Source of the DNA: Rheinheimera riviphila
GTDB lineage: Bacteria > Pseudomonadota > Gammaproteobacteria > Enterobacterales > Alteromonadaceae
DNA: 64,000 nt
Direction of reading: 5' to 3'
Assembly: GCF_004005945.1 (NCBI RefSeq)
Contig: NZ_SACS01000002.1
Span: 124,001 to 188,000, forward strand
Shown: positions 35,557 through 45,859 of the stretch, one piece after another
Position numbering within the stretch: position 1 is the first letter of the stretch
Layout of the letters: each line of letters opens with the position of its first letter
Program-made: the position numbers and the translations under genes
Notes under the pieces: model-generated
Databases searched by the model: none
Seen by the model: the letters and a program-made list of their open reading frames with translations, nothing else
What the model was told of the DNA's origin: nothing

Positions 35557-36243
35557 GTGGAACATCCGGAAATAGATTTTGCCACCGTACTGGCCTCCGC
35601 CGTACACGATATGAAAAACTCCTTGTGTATGCTGATCCAGTCGATGGATTTGCTGCAACAGGACTTAGCGCCATTATCAGAAAACGCCAGCACGGAGCTG
35701 GCTCGGATCCATTACGAAGCTTCACGGCTGAATACCAATCTGATGCAACTGCTGTCGTTGTACCGGATCGAAAAAGATCAGCTACCACTGCACCTTGATG
35801 AATATTTTGTCGAGGACTTGCTGGAAGAAGTGGTGATCAAAAATGAAATGTACAGTCAGCAAAAGCAAATTGCCGTGCAGGTTGAAACTGAACATCACTT
35901 AAGCTGGTTTTTCGACAATGATTTGGTCAGCAATCTAATTAACGATATGTTCGTCAATGCGTTGCGTTATAGCTCGGGCAAATTGCTGCTGAAGGCCAGT
36001 ATCGAAGACGCTCAGCTATGCCTCGAATTGCATGACGATGGCGTCGGTTTTCCGGATTTTATGCTGGAAAACAATGACAACAGCATGACTCATTTTAATC
36101 TGGCAGCCGGACGCACTGGTTTAGGCCTGTTTTTTGCACACTTAATTGCCAAAGCCCACCGTAATCAAGGTCGCCACGGCCGCATTGAACTGAGTAATGG
36201 CGGTCGTTACGGTGGTGGCGTCTTTCGGTTGTGGTTGCCGTAA
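35557..36243 (+). CDS. Orphan cytoplasmic sensor histidine kinase
   Basis: The 228-residue protein contains only the kinase core: an H-box-like VLASAVHDMKNSLCMLIQSMDLL (His near residue 17), a second dimerisation helix, and a HATPase domain with N-box LVSNLINDMFVNALRYSSG, G1 DDGVGFPD and G2 AGRTGLGLFFAHLIAKAH. There is no sensor or membrane domain and no receiver-domain gene adjacent. The start is GTG 35557, with AAGGA about 12 bases upstream. It may take signal from a partner protein; the downstream membrane coiled-coil protein is a candidate by position only. Confidence 0.8.
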   Translation: MEHPEIDFATVLASAVHDMKNSLCMLIQSMDLLQQDLAPLSENASTELARIHYEASRLNTNLMQLLSLYRIEKDQLPLHLDEYFVEDLLEEVVIKNEMYSQQKQIAVQVETEHHLSWFFDNDLVSNLINDMFVNALRYSSGKLLLKASIEDAQLCLELHDDGVGFPDFMLENNDNSMTHFNLAAGRTGLGLFFAHLIAKAHRNQGRHGRIELSNGGRYGGGVFRLWLP

Positions 36244-36317
36244 CTCACTGGCAGAACATTGGTAATTTTGCCAATTTCTGTTTAAGATGCTTGAGATATA
36301 CCTAGTCAGAGGTTCCG

Positions 36318-37082
36318 ATGGTTTTAACCATAATCATAGTTCTGGTGATTGCACTGGTGGTGTTCGCCGTCATCACGAACGCGATGCAGCAACATAAAGA
36401 CAGGTTAGCCACGCTAAAGCGGGCTGAGTTCTCCAAGTTGCGTAGTATGCTGGAAGATACCGAAGAAATCCTGCTGAACGCTGCCAATGTGCCGTTGACA
36501 TCAGGCATTAGCCAAATGCTGTTAAAACGTATCGTCTATACCCTCAAAGCGATGGTCGAATTGGAACCGGGCTCACGCGATCTAAAAAGCCGATTGGCTG
36601 ACACTGAAAAACGTCTGACTGAAATGCCGCCAGGCCAAGGCAGCATCTCTGAAAACATCAGTTTGCCAGACAATGACAAACAAATTATCGGCATGATCCA
36701 GGGTATTAAAAAGCTGCGCACCATTTTGCGCGCCGAACATGCCCGTGGCAATATTGAAACACAGCTGGTGGTGCAGGAAGACCGACGCCTGGAAAATTTG
36801 CAGTTGCGGATTAATGTGGAAAGTCAGATTAAACGTGGTAATCAGGCCCGCAATGGCCAGATGCTGGGCTCAGCACGGCAGTGTTACGAAAAAGCCTTAA
36901 TCACCTTATCGAATGCTTCACATGCCGACGAATATGTAGTGGCAAAACGCAACGAAATGAATTCGATTCTGGCGGAAATTGCGGAAGAGCTCAAAGAAGG
37001 CAATTTACGGGACCGGCAGAAAAAAGCCGAAGCGGAAAACAATGACTTGGACGTGTTGTTTGCCCCCAAACGCAAATGGTAG
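36318..37082 (+). CDS. Membrane-anchored coiled-coil protein, unknown function
   Basis: The 254-residue protein has one N-terminal membrane helix (VLTIIIVLVIALVVFAVITNAM) followed by a cytoplasmic, mostly helical region (KDRLATLKRAEFSKLRSMLEDTEEILLNAA..., LRTILRAEHARGNIETQLVVQEDRRLENLQLRINVESQIKRGNQARNGQMLGSARQCYEKALITLSN), the last part resembling a TPR-like helix pair. The end is highly charged (AEAENNDLDVLFAPKRKW). I do not recognise a characterised family. It follows the histidine kinase by 74 bases on the same strand and precedes a shared terminator. Confidence 0.75.
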   Translation: MVLTIIIVLVIALVVFAVITNAMQQHKDRLATLKRAEFSKLRSMLEDTEEILLNAANVPLTSGISQMLLKRIVYTLKAMVELEPGSRDLKSRLADTEKRLTEMPPGQGSISENISLPDNDKQIIGMIQGIKKLRTILRAEHARGNIETQLVVQEDRRLENLQLRINVESQIKRGNQARNGQMLGSARQCYEKALITLSNASHADEYVVAKRNEMNSILAEIAEELKEGNLRDRQKKAEAENNDLDVLFAPKRKW

Positions 37083-37165
37083 GGCTGAAATCCTCTGGTT
37101 ACCCTGGTATGCCCCTATCTTAGTCAATCAAATAACGATTAAATTTTTGCATATAAAACAATGAT

Positions 37166-37190
37166 AAAGGCCACCGAAGTGGCCTTTTTT
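37166..37190 (+). terminator. Terminator between the coiled-coil gene and topA
   Basis: AAAGGCCAC and GTGGCCTTT make a 9-bp stem with a 4-base CGAA loop and a run of Ts on the plus strand; the opposite strand can also serve the convergent topA. Confidence 0.85.
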
Positions 37191-37211
37191 CATAACAAGT
37201 GAAAGCTGAGA

Positions 37212-39806
37212 TTAAGCTTCCGCTTTACTTTCCTGCCACTTGCCATCTTTAAACCACAATGACCAGCCAGAAGCTTTGCCATCTTTTTCTGACATCACAT
37301 ACTGCTGTTTAGTCTTGCGACTCCAACGCACAACCGTTGGGTTCCCCGCTGGATCTTGCGCCGGTGCTGCTGTCAGATATAAAAACTTCGGCACTAACCG
37401 GTCTTTAAAGCGTTGCAGTTCAGCCACTAACGGCGCGCGGGTTTCACGCGAACGTGGGAAAGTAGAAGCGGCCAGGAATAAACCAGCTGCACCATCCCGC
37501 AGCACAAAATAAGCCTCAGACTTTTCACACTTCAGCTCAGGCAAATGTACCGGATCTTCTTTTGGTGGCGCTGCTTCGCCGCTACGCAGCAATTTACGGG
37601 TATTTTTACAGTCACTGTTGGTACAGCCAAAATACTTGCCAAAGCGGCCGGATTTTAACTGCATATCAGAACCGCATTTTTCGCATTCAATCAGCGGACC
37701 GTCGTAACCTTTAATTTTAAAGGCCCCACTTTCCACCAGATAACCGTCACAGCCCGGGTTATTACCACAGACATACAACTTGCGTTGCTCGTCGAGCAGG
37801 TACGAATCCATCGCAGTACCACACTTCGTACAGCGCTTTTTCTGGCGCAGTACTTCGGTTTCCAGCTCATCATCATCCGCCACTAACACCGCTTCGTCGC
37901 CTGGCGTTAAATTCATGGTGGTGGTGCAACGTTCTTTCGGCGGCAGGTTATAGCCTGAGCAGCCTAAAAACACCCCGGTACTGGCGGTACGAATCCCCAT
38001 TTTCCGGCCGCAGGTCGCACAATCGATATCCGTTAACACAAACTGATTGGTACGCATACCACCTTGCTCAACGTCAGCTTCGGCTGTTTTGAGCTGGTTG
38101 GAGAAATCACCGTAAAAACTATCTAATACCGTGCGCCAGGACAATTCGCCATGGGCGATATCATCGAGCTTCAGTTCCATATTGGCAGTGAAGTCGAAGT
38201 TCATCAGATCGCTGAAATTTTCAACTAAACGGTCGGTGACAATTTCGCCCATTTTTTCAGCGTAAAAACGTTTGTTGTCGACCTTCACATAACCACGTTC
38301 CTGAATAGTCGAAATAATGGCGGCATACGTAGAAGGCCGGCCAATACCACGTTTTTCTAGCTCTTTGACCAGACTGGCTTCGCTAAAACGCGCTGCAGGT
38401 TTGGTAAAGTGCTGTGCCGGCAACAACTGCTGTAACGACAGTACTTCACCAACTTTCACGTCCGGCAGTTCTTTTTCTTCTTCGTCTTTGCGTTTTTGCG
38501 CCGGTTGCACTCGCGTCCAGCCATCAAAACGCAGCACACGGCCTTTAGCTTTGAGTTCAAAATCACCAGCCTGTACTGTGATGTTCGTCACATCGTACAA
38601 AGCGTTTGGCATCTGACAGGCCAAAAACTGGCGCCAAATCAGCTCGTACAGTTTTTTAGCGTCGGCTTCCATATCACCAAGTGCGGTGGCCTGCACATTA
38701 ACATCCGATGGACGGATGGCTTCGTGCGCTTCTTGCGCGTTGGCTTTGCTGCCGTAAGTCAGCGGCTGCTCTGGCAGATACTGACTGCCAAACTGTTGTT
38801 CAATAAATTCGCGCACTGCGGTGACCGCATCAACCGACAAGTTGGTTGAATCGGTACGCATATAGGTGATGTAACCCGCTTCGTACAAACGCTGCGCCAA
38901 CATCATGGTTTTCTTCACGCCATACCCTAAGCGCGTGCTTGCCGCCTGCTGTAAGGTTGAGGTGATAAAAGGCGCTTGTGGTTTGCTGCTGGACGGTTTG
39001 TCTTCACGATCGGTGACTTTGTATGCAGCATGCTGTAATAACGCGACAGCGGCTGCGGTATCGGCCTGATTGACCGGCCGGAAGGCTTTACCTTGCTGAC
39101 GGACCACTTCGAGATTCAGTGCAACGGTATTGGCAGTGGCGGTTTGGGCATCCACTGTCCAGTATTCTTCCGGTACAAAGGCTTTGATTTCGCGTTCGCG
39201 TTCCACCACTAAGCGTACCGCGACCGACTGCACCCGACCTGCGGACAAACCACGGGCGACTTTTTTCCACAACAGCGGTGACACCATGAAACCCACCACC
39301 CGGTCTAAAAAGCGACGGGCTTGTTGGGCGTTAACGCGGTCAACATTCACAACACCAGGTTCAACAAAGGCGTTTTTGATGGCGTTTTGGGTGATTTCGT
39401 TAAACACCACCCGTTTGAATTTTTGATCGTCGCCGCCAATGATCTGCTGGAGATGCCATGCGATGGCTTCCCCTTCACGGTCTAAGTCTGTTGCCAGATA
39501 AACGGTGTCAGCTTTTTCTGCCAGCGCTTTGAGTTCTTTAACGACTTTTTCTTTGCCAGGCAGAATTTCATAACGGGCTTTCCAGCCATTGGCCGGGTCA
39601 ATACCCATCCGGTCAACCAGCGCCAGATACTCTTTTTGCGCTTTTTCAAGCTTCACTTCGCTGGTTTTACTCTTGTCTTTATTGCTGCTGGTAGGCAGGT
39701 CACGGATGTGTCCAACGCTACTTTTTACAATAAAATCATTGCCCAAATACTTATTAATCGTTTTAGCTTTTGCCGGTGATTCGACTATTACCAGTGATTT
39801 CGCCAT
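37212..39806 (-). CDS. topA: DNA topoisomerase I
   Basis: The 864-residue length equals E. coli TopA (865). It begins with the Toprim domain ([39 protein letters not shown]), followed by [60 protein letters not shown], the active-site tyrosine in [15 protein letters not shown], and C-terminal zinc ribbons ([44 protein letters not shown]). It relaxes negative supercoils behind transcription. The 225-base region upstream separates it from divergent astB. Confidence 0.97.
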   Translation of the reverse strand: MAKSLVIVESPAKAKTINKYLGNDFIVKSSVGHIRDLPTSSNKDKSKTSEVKLEKAQKEYLALVDRMGIDPANGWKARYEILPGKEKVVKELKALAEKADTVYLATDLDREGEAIAWHLQQIIGGDDQKFKRVVFNEITQNAIKNAFVEPGVVNVDRVNAQQARRFLDRVVGFMVSPLLWKKVARGLSAGRVQSVAVRLVVEREREIKAFVPEEYWTVDAQTATANTVALNLEVVRQQGKAFRPVNQADTAAAVALLQHAAYKVTDREDKPSSSKPQAPFITSTLQQAASTRLGYGVKKTMMLAQRLYEAGYITYMRTDSTNLSVDAVTAVREFIEQQFGSQYLPEQPLTYGSKANAQEAHEAIRPSDVNVQATALGDMEADAKKLYELIWRQFLACQMPNALYDVTNITVQAGDFELKAKGRVLRFDGWTRVQPAQKRKDEEEKELPDVKVGEVLSLQQLLPAQHFTKPAARFSEASLVKELEKRGIGRPSTYAAIISTIQERGYVKVDNKRFYAEKMGEIVTDRLVENFSDLMNFDFTANMELKLDDIAHGELSWRTVLDSFYGDFSNQLKTAEADVEQGGMRTNQFVLTDIDCATCGRKMGIRTASTGVFLGCSGYNLPPKERCTTTMNLTPGDEAVLVADDDELETEVLRQKKRCTKCGTAMDSYLLDEQRKLYVCGNNPGCDGYLVESGAFKIKGYDGPLIECEKCGSDMQLKSGRFGKYFGCTNSDCKNTRKLLRSGEAAPPKEDPVHLPELKCEKSEAYFVLRDGAAGLFLAASTFPRSRETRAPLVAELQRFKDRLVPKFLYLTAAPAQDPAGNPTVVRWSRKTKQQYVMSEKDGKASGWSLWFKDGKWQESKAEA

Positions 39807-39935
39807 CGTTGTTCCGAGATCCCTAAACTTATGTGGCCATTCTACATGTCTTTTTAACGTATATCCGCAAACTGAAGTTGTGACAAGTGAATAAACTCAT
39901 TATTATCGTGAAAGCCCGCTATTTACGGGGCATTC

Positions 39936-39950
39936 TGGTGATTTAATCAC
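39936..39950. other. Short palindrome between topA and astB
   Basis: GGTGAT and ATCACC form a 6-bp inverted repeat around TTA, followed by a run of As on the plus strand. It could be a regulator site for astB or topA; no known factor is assigned. Confidence 0.35.
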
Positions 39951-40031
39951 CGAAAAAAATGAAGCAATCTATCAACGGCCGCAATAAAAACAATAACAGT
40001 GCCCCTTCCCAACTGAAGGAATAAAGCAAAA

Positions 40032-41372
40032 ATGAAGTATTTCGAAGCAAACTTTGACGGTCTGGTTGGGCCGACGCACAACTATGCCGGTTTATCCGTC
40101 GGCAATGTGGCGTCACTCAACAATGCCAAAAATAGTTCAAACCCAAAACAAGCCGCTTTGCAGGGCTTGCAGAAAATGAAAGCCTTGTCCGATCTTGGCA
40201 TGGTGCAGGGTGTGTTAGCACCACAAGAACGACCGGACGTCTACACTTTACGTCGGTTAGGTTTTACCGGATCCGACGCCGATGTGATTGCTAAAGCGGC
40301 AAAACAAGCCCCTTCGGTATTCCGGGCGGTTTGTTCAGCATCCAGCATGTGGACAGCCAACGCGGCGACTATCTCACCAAGTAAAGATACCCTGGATGGT
40401 AAAATTCACTTCACGCCAGCGAATCTCACCAACAAATTCCACCGCTCGTTAGAACCTGAAACCACCGGCCGGATTTTGCAGGCGATGTTTAATGATGAGC
40501 AACATTTTGCCCACCATAAACACTTGCCGGACAACGACCATTTTGGTGATGAAGGCGCAGCGAACCACACCAGGCTTTGCAGCGACTACGGTGCCAAAGG
40601 CGTGGAATTGTTTGTATTTGGCCGTTACGCCTTTGACTACAACAAACCAGCGCCACGTAACTTCCCGGCCCGTCATACCTTTGAGGCTTGTGAAGCGGTG
40701 TCGCGTTTGCATGGTTTATCCGATGACAAAGTGGTCTACATCCAGCAAAGCCCGGAAGTGATTGATCAGGGCGTGTTTCACAATGACGTGATAGCTGTCG
40801 GTAACCAAAACGTATTGTTTTATCATCAGCAGGCGTTTGTCGACAGCGCACTGAAACTAGATGAAGTACGACGCAAGTTTGGCGATGCCAGCGAGCTGCA
40901 CCTGATTGAAGTTTTTGATCATGAAGTGACAGTGCAGCAAGCGATTCAGACCTACCTGTTTAATACCCAGGTGATCACGCTACCATCCGGCGAGATGGCA
41001 ATTCTTGCGCCGACCGAATGCCGTGACCATCCGCAAGTATCGGCTTACCTCGATCAGTTGACAGGCCGTGGTACGCCTATTCGCCAGGTCCACTATTACG
41101 ATGTAAAACAAAGCATGCGTAATGGCGGCGGCCCGGCTTGTTTAAGGCTGCGCGTAGCGATGAGTGAGCAAGAGCATAAAGCGGTCAACCAAAACGTTCT
41201 GCTTAATGATGCGCTGTTTAACCGGCTGAACCTCTGGGTCAACACCCACTATCGCGACCAGATTTCCGAAGCCGATTTAGCTGATCCACAGCTGTTAAAT
41301 GAATCGCGTACGGCACTGGATGAATTGACGCAGATTTTGAAATTGGGTGCGGTTTATCAGTTCCAGCGGTAG
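40032..41372 (+). CDS. astB: N-succinylarginine dihydrolase
   Basis: The 446-residue enzyme performs the second step of the arginine succinyltransferase pathway, hydrolysing succinylarginine to succinylornithine, ammonia and CO2. Sequence blocks fit Ast[108 protein letters not shown] and the Cys-containing [24 protein letters not shown] lies about 10 bases before the start. The other ast genes are not nearby, and a terminator follows at once, so it is a single-gene unit. Confidence 0.96.
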   Translation: MKYFEANFDGLVGPTHNYAGLSVGNVASLNNAKNSSNPKQAALQGLQKMKALSDLGMVQGVLAPQERPDVYTLRRLGFTGSDADVIAKAAKQAPSVFRAVCSASSMWTANAATISPSKDTLDGKIHFTPANLTNKFHRSLEPETTGRILQAMFNDEQHFAHHKHLPDNDHFGDEGAANHTRLCSDYGAKGVELFVFGRYAFDYNKPAPRNFPARHTFEACEAVSRLHGLSDDKVVYIQQSPEVIDQGVFHNDVIAVGNQNVLFYHQQAFVDSALKLDEVRRKFGDASELHLIEVFDHEVTVQQAIQTYLFNTQVITLPSGEMAILAPTECRDHPQVSAYLDQLTGRGTPIRQVHYYDVKQSMRNGGGPACLRLRVAMSEQEHKAVNQNVLLNDALFNRLNLWVNTHYRDQISEADLADPQLLNESRTALDELTQILKLGAVYQFQR

Positions 41373-41395
41373 GATATTGTGTTCGCAAATATGAT

Positions 41396-41423
41396 AAAAC
41401 CTGCTTAATTGCAGGTTTTTTTT
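41396..41423 (+). terminator. Terminator after astB
   Basis: AAAACCTGC and GCAGGTTTT pair across a TTAATT loop and are followed by a long T run, 23 bases past the astB stop. Confidence 0.9.
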
Positions 41424-41550
41424 GCAGCTGTCTCGATGAATGGTCACCTTATCGACAAGCTATTTTCAGCCAAATACCTGTCCATATGCCAGGCGTCATT
41501 TCGCAACTAAAGCCAGGATTTGGGTGAACGGAACCCAATCACATTACAAA

Positions 41551-41577
41551 AAAAACTCCGCATATAGCGGAGTTTTT
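41551..41577 (-). terminator. Terminator after the Ig-repeat lipoprotein gene
   Basis: AAAAACTCCGC and GCGGAGTTTTT form an 11-bp stem around ATATA with T/A runs on both sides, 23 bases past the stop of the minus-strand gene; probably bidirectional. Confidence 0.85.
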
Positions 41578-41599
41578 ATCACTCATTCTGAACCTACAC

Positions 41600-44197
41600 T
41601 CAGTCCGTTGTGGCACAGCTTGCTGGACCACCGACATAGATTTTGTCATCTTCGACAGCTCTGCCAATCCCAAACGGGCTTGGCGGCGGTGCATTGCTTT
41701 CAGTCGTAGTCTCAGAACCAAGTATCTGAAGTAATACCTCACGGCTTGAAACATTCTCAGTGCCAGAGGCAATGCCTGATACTGTCATTTCAACAATTAC
41801 CCATGTAGCATATTCACGTGGATACACTAAGTTAACTTGTGCAATACCATCGGCATCCGCCGTAACTGTTCTAGCAACGGTTGCAACATTACCAGGGGTT
41901 AGTTGCTTATCTAAGTTAAAATCTTCGCCAAAATCTAATACACCATCTCTATCAACATCTTCTGATAGGCACGTAATTGAATCAATGGACTCCCAGTTTA
42001 CAAATGCACCAACTAAAGGTCGTTTCAAATGTCTGCCTTTACGGTATTTGGTCGATGTAATTGCGACATTCAGTTGCTGGTTAGGTATCGGATTTCCGGT
42101 TGCGTCTGTAACAATAATTGCATAGGGGACTGAATATAAATTCGGTTCAATTTTTGCAACTACATCACCACTACCAAAACGAAAGAATAAAGTTCTGCGA
42201 CCGACAGCAACGCCGGTATCGCCTTTGACATTAGCATTCGAAACCAGTGTCGCGTTGACGCGTAAACCTTGTGGCAAGGTTGGTGTTCCAGAACCACCTG
42301 AATTTGCATCAGCTGTAAATTCTGTCGTTGCAACCCCTTGGGAGTTGGTGAGCCCTGTTGATGGACTTAACTGACCACCCGCAGAATTCGATAGCGAAAA
42401 TGCCACTAACTGATTTTTGATTGGATTGTCTTTATCATCCCGCAACACTGCTTGCACTGTTGCTTTTTCACCTGCGCCTAACTGTGCCGGGAATACCTGG
42501 ACTTCAATGCCTTTTGTCACACTTGGTGTCGTCGCAATGTACTCAACCAGTTTACTCGAGCTGATATTGGCGCCACTTGCCGTTGACGAAGCACCAATAT
42601 TAGTAAAACCAGCAAAAGCAGATCGGACAAATACCTGCGCTACACCAGCATCATCTGTTGCTTTAGTCGCTACAACTTTATCCGCCAAAGTTTCCGCTGT
42701 CGGCGCAATTACCCCACGGGTCGTCGTGAACAGCACATCATTACCAACCAATGGAGAGTTATTGCGTAACCATTTTACAGAGACTGGCGCTGCAGTGTTT
42801 AGTGGAATTTCCTGCGTGGTGTTTGAGCCAGATGATTCAAATGCAAAAGCGTCCGGATCAATAGCCACACTGAATGTAGTTGTAACACCAAGTGCTGTTG
42901 CGGTTATTAGATCTGTACCACCGTTAACAGCAGTATATGTAACTACAGCTCTGCCCGTCGAAGGGTCTGTCACAGGAGAAGTAATGTTAAAATTATTCTT
43001 CAGGCTTGATGAGAGTTGTATTACGGTGTTTTGAATGCCTTTACCGGTTGAATCCAGCAATGAAATCGTGAACTGCCCACTTCCTGCCAAAACAACGGCG
43101 TTCGGACCAACGATACTGATGTTTGTTCCGACAACTTTAATATCGACCTGAGATGTTTTGTTTTCGCCACCGGCAGTTGCAGTGGTTTTAATTGTTCGCA
43201 GGTTAAAATTCGTTTTTGACGACAGATTGGCTTTTGCGACTCCATCATTGCCGGTCATTTCGGAAACAACTTCAAGTTCAGAATCATTGTCAGCCGAGAA
43301 CTGTACCTTGACGTTTTTCATCAGGATATTGTTTCTGTCCCGAACCAATGCTGACAATTCGACGCGATCCGTACTGCCTGCGCCTAACTGTAACTTATCT
43401 GCATAAAGCAAAATTGACCCCACCGGAGTGGTATCAACGACGCCGCCATCACCTTTGGAACTAAACGCTTTTGTGCCACGGAACTGACTATCTTCAGACA
43501 ATGCTGCAGTAATGACACCAGCACCACTTTTAGTACTTGCTACCAAACCAATTGTCGCCACACCACTGGCATTGGTTACCGCAGTTCCCGCATCATTGTT
43601 GAATGTCGCCAGACTTGGATTATCAATTGTAAATTGGATTAGTTTGCCAGACTGTGCAACACCTGAAGCCGAAGTAAGTGTCGCCTTGACCGTCAGAGGC
43701 GTATTTTTGCCCACTTCTGTTGCGGCGGAACCATCTGCGGCAAGTGTTTCAACTGAAATAACAAATGCGCCGCCAGCAGCACTATCCCCCGCCGAAGTAA
43801 AAGCGATTTTTACCGGCGTGCCACCATCGATGGAAGCTGAAATTTCACCGGCACCACTTTTGGTGCCTGCCAGCAAGCCAATTTCAGCAGTGCCGTCGGC
43901 AAGAGTCTGAGCAGTCCCTGCACCATTATTGAAGGAAGCGAGTGCGGTATCATTGATGGTAAAGGTGACCAGTTTATTGGCTGCTGAGCCGTTGGTCGCT
44001 TTGACAGTTGCTTTGAGTTTTAATGGGTTTGCTTTGCTGACCCCTGTTGAGGGAACACCGCTGGCATCAGTTAAGGCCAGACCAATACTATAACTGGGCG
44101 TTGTTGGAGTACCGCTTTCGCCTAATGTACCACCACCACCACAAGCGACTACTGCACTCATCAAAAACGCAACGAGAAGTTGCCGGATGTTTCGCAT
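41600..44197 (-). CDS. Ig-like (invasin Big_1-type) repeat lipoprotein
   Basis: The 865-residue protein has a lipoprotein signal (MRNIRQLLVAFLMSAVVAC, Cys19, then GGGG) and a series of ~100-residue beta-sandwich repeats. The first two are clearly related: VTFTINDTALASFNNGAGTAQTLADGTAEIGLLAGTKSGAGEISASI and IQFTIDNPSLATFNNDAGTAVTNASGVATIGLVASTKSGAGVITAAL; later repeats (VQFSADNDSELEVVSEMTGNDGVAKANLSSKT, VAFSLSNSAGGQLSPSTGLTNSQGVATTEFTADA) diverge. The C-terminus (DVDRDGVLDFGEDFNLD) has a calcium-binding, dockerin/EF-like motif. Such proteins are anchored in the outer membrane and used in adhesion or surface structure; the target is unknown. Confidence 0.85.
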   Translation of the reverse strand: MRNIRQLLVAFLMSAVVACGGGGTLGESGTPTTPSYSIGLALTDASGVPSTGVSKANPLKLKATVKATNGSAANKLVTFTINDTALASFNNGAGTAQTLADGTAEIGLLAGTKSGAGEISASIDGGTPVKIAFTSAGDSAAGGAFVISVETLAADGSAATEVGKNTPLTVKATLTSASGVAQSGKLIQFTIDNPSLATFNNDAGTAVTNASGVATIGLVASTKSGAGVITAALSEDSQFRGTKAFSSKGDGGVVDTTPVGSILLYADKLQLGAGSTDRVELSALVRDRNNILMKNVKVQFSADNDSELEVVSEMTGNDGVAKANLSSKTNFNLRTIKTTATAGGENKTSQVDIKVVGTNISIVGPNAVVLAGSGQFTISLLDSTGKGIQNTVIQLSSSLKNNFNITSPVTDPSTGRAVVTYTAVNGGTDLITATALGVTTTFSVAIDPDAFAFESSGSNTTQEIPLNTAAPVSVKWLRNNSPLVGNDVLFTTTRGVIAPTAETLADKVVATKATDDAGVAQVFVRSAFAGFTNIGASSTASGANISSSKLVEYIATTPSVTKGIEVQVFPAQLGAGEKATVQAVLRDDKDNPIKNQLVAFSLSNSAGGQLSPSTGLTNSQGVATTEFTADANSGGSGTPTLPQGLRVNATLVSNANVKGDTGVAVGRRTLFFRFGSGDVVAKIEPNLYSVPYAIIVTDATGNPIPNQQLNVAITSTKYRKGRHLKRPLVGAFVNWESIDSITCLSEDVDRDGVLDFGEDFNLDKQLTPGNVATVARTVTADADGIAQVNLVYPREYATWVIVEMTVSGIASGTENVSSREVLLQILGSETTTESNAPPPSPFGIGRAVEDDKIYVGGPASCATTD

Positions 44198-44366
44198 GAA
44201 AACTCTCCCTAGCTGATTCTTATATTTAGATTTTGTTAATTCTGCATCTTAGCTGAATAAATTCAAATTCGTCAGCGCTAAATTAACGATTTAGTACAAA
44301 TTTTTCTTTTACCACAAAAACTGGTAGGCTAACCGCCTCTAATCCTTGTTATAACCTACTCGCCAG

Positions 44367-45674
44367 ATGACTACAAATACAAAATACTCACTCACCAGCA
44401 AGATATTAATCGCGATGGCGCTCGGCATTTTAGTCGGTGCGTTTTTTAAATGGATCATTGGAAATGAAGCAGATAAAGAAATAGCTTTGCTTGGTTTCTC
44501 TTTTGGGGTCAAAGCATTTTTTGTCGACGGCATCTTTCATGTTGGCGGTCAGATTTTTGTCGCCAGCTTAAAAATGCTCGTTGTCCCTTTAGTCTTGGTT
44601 TCACTGGTCTGTGGCACCAGTTCATTAAAAGACATCAGCACCCTTGGCCGCATCGGCTCTAAAGCCATGGGGATGTTTATTCTGACTACGGCCATGGCGA
44701 TTGCCCTGGCGATCTTTTTTGCGGTATTGGTCAGTCCGGGTTCCGGCGTCAATATGCAATTGGCGACAGCTTTTGATCCGGGTGAAGTTAAATCGGTGGC
44801 ACAAGTCTTCATTGATATGTTCCCAAGTAACCCGATTGATGCAATGGCGAAAGGCGAAATGCTGCAAATTATTATTTTTGCTGTGCTTTTTGGTATTGCA
44901 ATCACCATGAGCGGTGCTGCCGGGGAACGGATCCGTTTGTTCTTTGAAGACATGAACGTGATCGTGATGCAGCTGGTTGAGCTGGTGATGAAAGTTTCGC
45001 CTTACGGCGTGTTTTTCCTGATGGCAAAACTGTTTACCACTTTAGAACTGGCAGATATGGCCAATCTAGGTAAGTATTTTGGTGTGGTGTTATTTGTGCT
45101 GTTCTTCCACGGTGTGGTGGTTTATGGCTCATTTTTGTTCTTTGTCGGCCGTTTAAACCCAATTATCTTCTTCAGCAAAATGCGCGAAACGGCATTGTTT
45201 GCATTTAGTACATCCAGCAGCAATGCCACTGTCGCCAGCAATTTGGCCACAACCACCCACAAACTGGGTGTCGATAACAAGGTTGCTTCTTTTACCATCC
45301 CGCTTGGTGCCACCATTAATATGGACGGTACGGCCATTATGCAGGGTGTTGCGACGGTGTTTATTGCCCAAGTCTACAACATTGATTTAGATACCTCAGA
45401 TTATCTGATGGTGGTATTGACGGCCACACTGGCGTCTATCGGTACTGCCGGTGTGCCTGGGGTTGGTTTGGTGATGCTGGCGATGGTGCTGGAACAAGTC
45501 GGACTGCCGGTGGAAGGTATTGCGCTGATCCTGGGTGTCGACCGTTTACTGGATATGACCAGAACTGCGGTGAATATTACCGGTGATGCGATGATTTCCT
45601 GCCTGGTGGCAAAACAGGAAAAATGTTTTGACGCCGAGGTGTATAACGACCCGAAGGCGGGCGAACACCTGTAA
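44367..45674 (+). CDS. Dicarboxylate/amino acid:cation symporter (DAACS family)
   Basis: The 435-residue inner-membrane protein matches the GltP/DctA/GltPh family: eight hydrophobic helices, the serine-rich re-entrant loop FAFSTSSSNATVASNLATT (HP1), NMDGTAIMQGVATVFIAQVYNIDL in TM7, the second loop LASIGTAGVPGVGLVMLAMVLEQVGLPVEGIALILGVDRLLDMTRTAVNITGDAMISCLVAK (HP2-TM8) with conserved Asp, Arg and Asn. It imports glutamate, aspartate or C4-dicarboxylates with Na+ or H+. The Arg in TM8 (DMTRTAVN) is compatible with acidic substrates. No Shine-Dalgarno is obvious before ATG 44367. Confidence 0.92.
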   Translation: MTTNTKYSLTSKILIAMALGILVGAFFKWIIGNEADKEIALLGFSFGVKAFFVDGIFHVGGQIFVASLKMLVVPLVLVSLVCGTSSLKDISTLGRIGSKAMGMFILTTAMAIALAIFFAVLVSPGSGVNMQLATAFDPGEVKSVAQVFIDMFPSNPIDAMAKGEMLQIIIFAVLFGIAITMSGAAGERIRLFFEDMNVIVMQLVELVMKVSPYGVFFLMAKLFTTLELADMANLGKYFGVVLFVLFFHGVVVYGSFLFFVGRLNPIIFFSKMRETALFAFSTSSSNATVASNLATTTHKLGVDNKVASFTIPLGATINMDGTAIMQGVATVFIAQVYNIDLDTSDYLMVVLTATLASIGTAGVPGVGLVMLAMVLEQVGLPVEGIALILGVDRLLDMTRTAVNITGDAMISCLVAKQEKCFDAEVYNDPKAGEHL

Positions 45675-45686
45675 ACCCACTGACTT

Positions 45687-45726
45687 AAAGCGTTGGATGT
45701 GCCCGGCAGATCCAACGCTTTTTTTA
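45687..45726 (+). terminator. Terminator after the symporter gene
   Basis: AAAGCGTTGGAT and ATCCAACGCTTT form a perfect 12-bp stem with an 11-base loop, followed by a T run. Confidence 0.92.
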
Positions 45727-45859
45727 TTGTGGTGCCTTTCGTCTGCAAAGCATAACAACCAGCAAGTACATAGACTTACCTCACTTTAACCACGCACCAT
45801 TCTGCTCTTGCGGCTTACTATTTTCGGCTCACCACGTTCGGCAAAATCGCTGTTTCAAG

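Noticed and set aside
39841-39900. ArgR-like half-site (TGAATAAAC) upstream of astB
   Set aside because: Only one half of the palindrome is present; the second half does not match ATTCA at the right spacing.
41424-41550. Plus-strand open frame of 89 codons around 41440-41709
   Set aside because: It runs over two terminators and into the 3' end of the opposing gene; composition and position give no support.
42417-43034. Long open frame (205 codons) on the plus strand inside the Ig-repeat lipoprotein gene
   Set aside because: It mirrors the repeat gene in antisense, has Ala/Thr/Val/Ser bias expected from the complement, and no family resemblance or ribosome site.
44261-44272. TGAATAAATTCA upstream of the symporter as an ArgR or MetR site
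   Set aside because: The spacing is 4 rather than the 5 of MetR or the longer core of ArgR, and the region is AT-rich, so a chance palindrome is likely.
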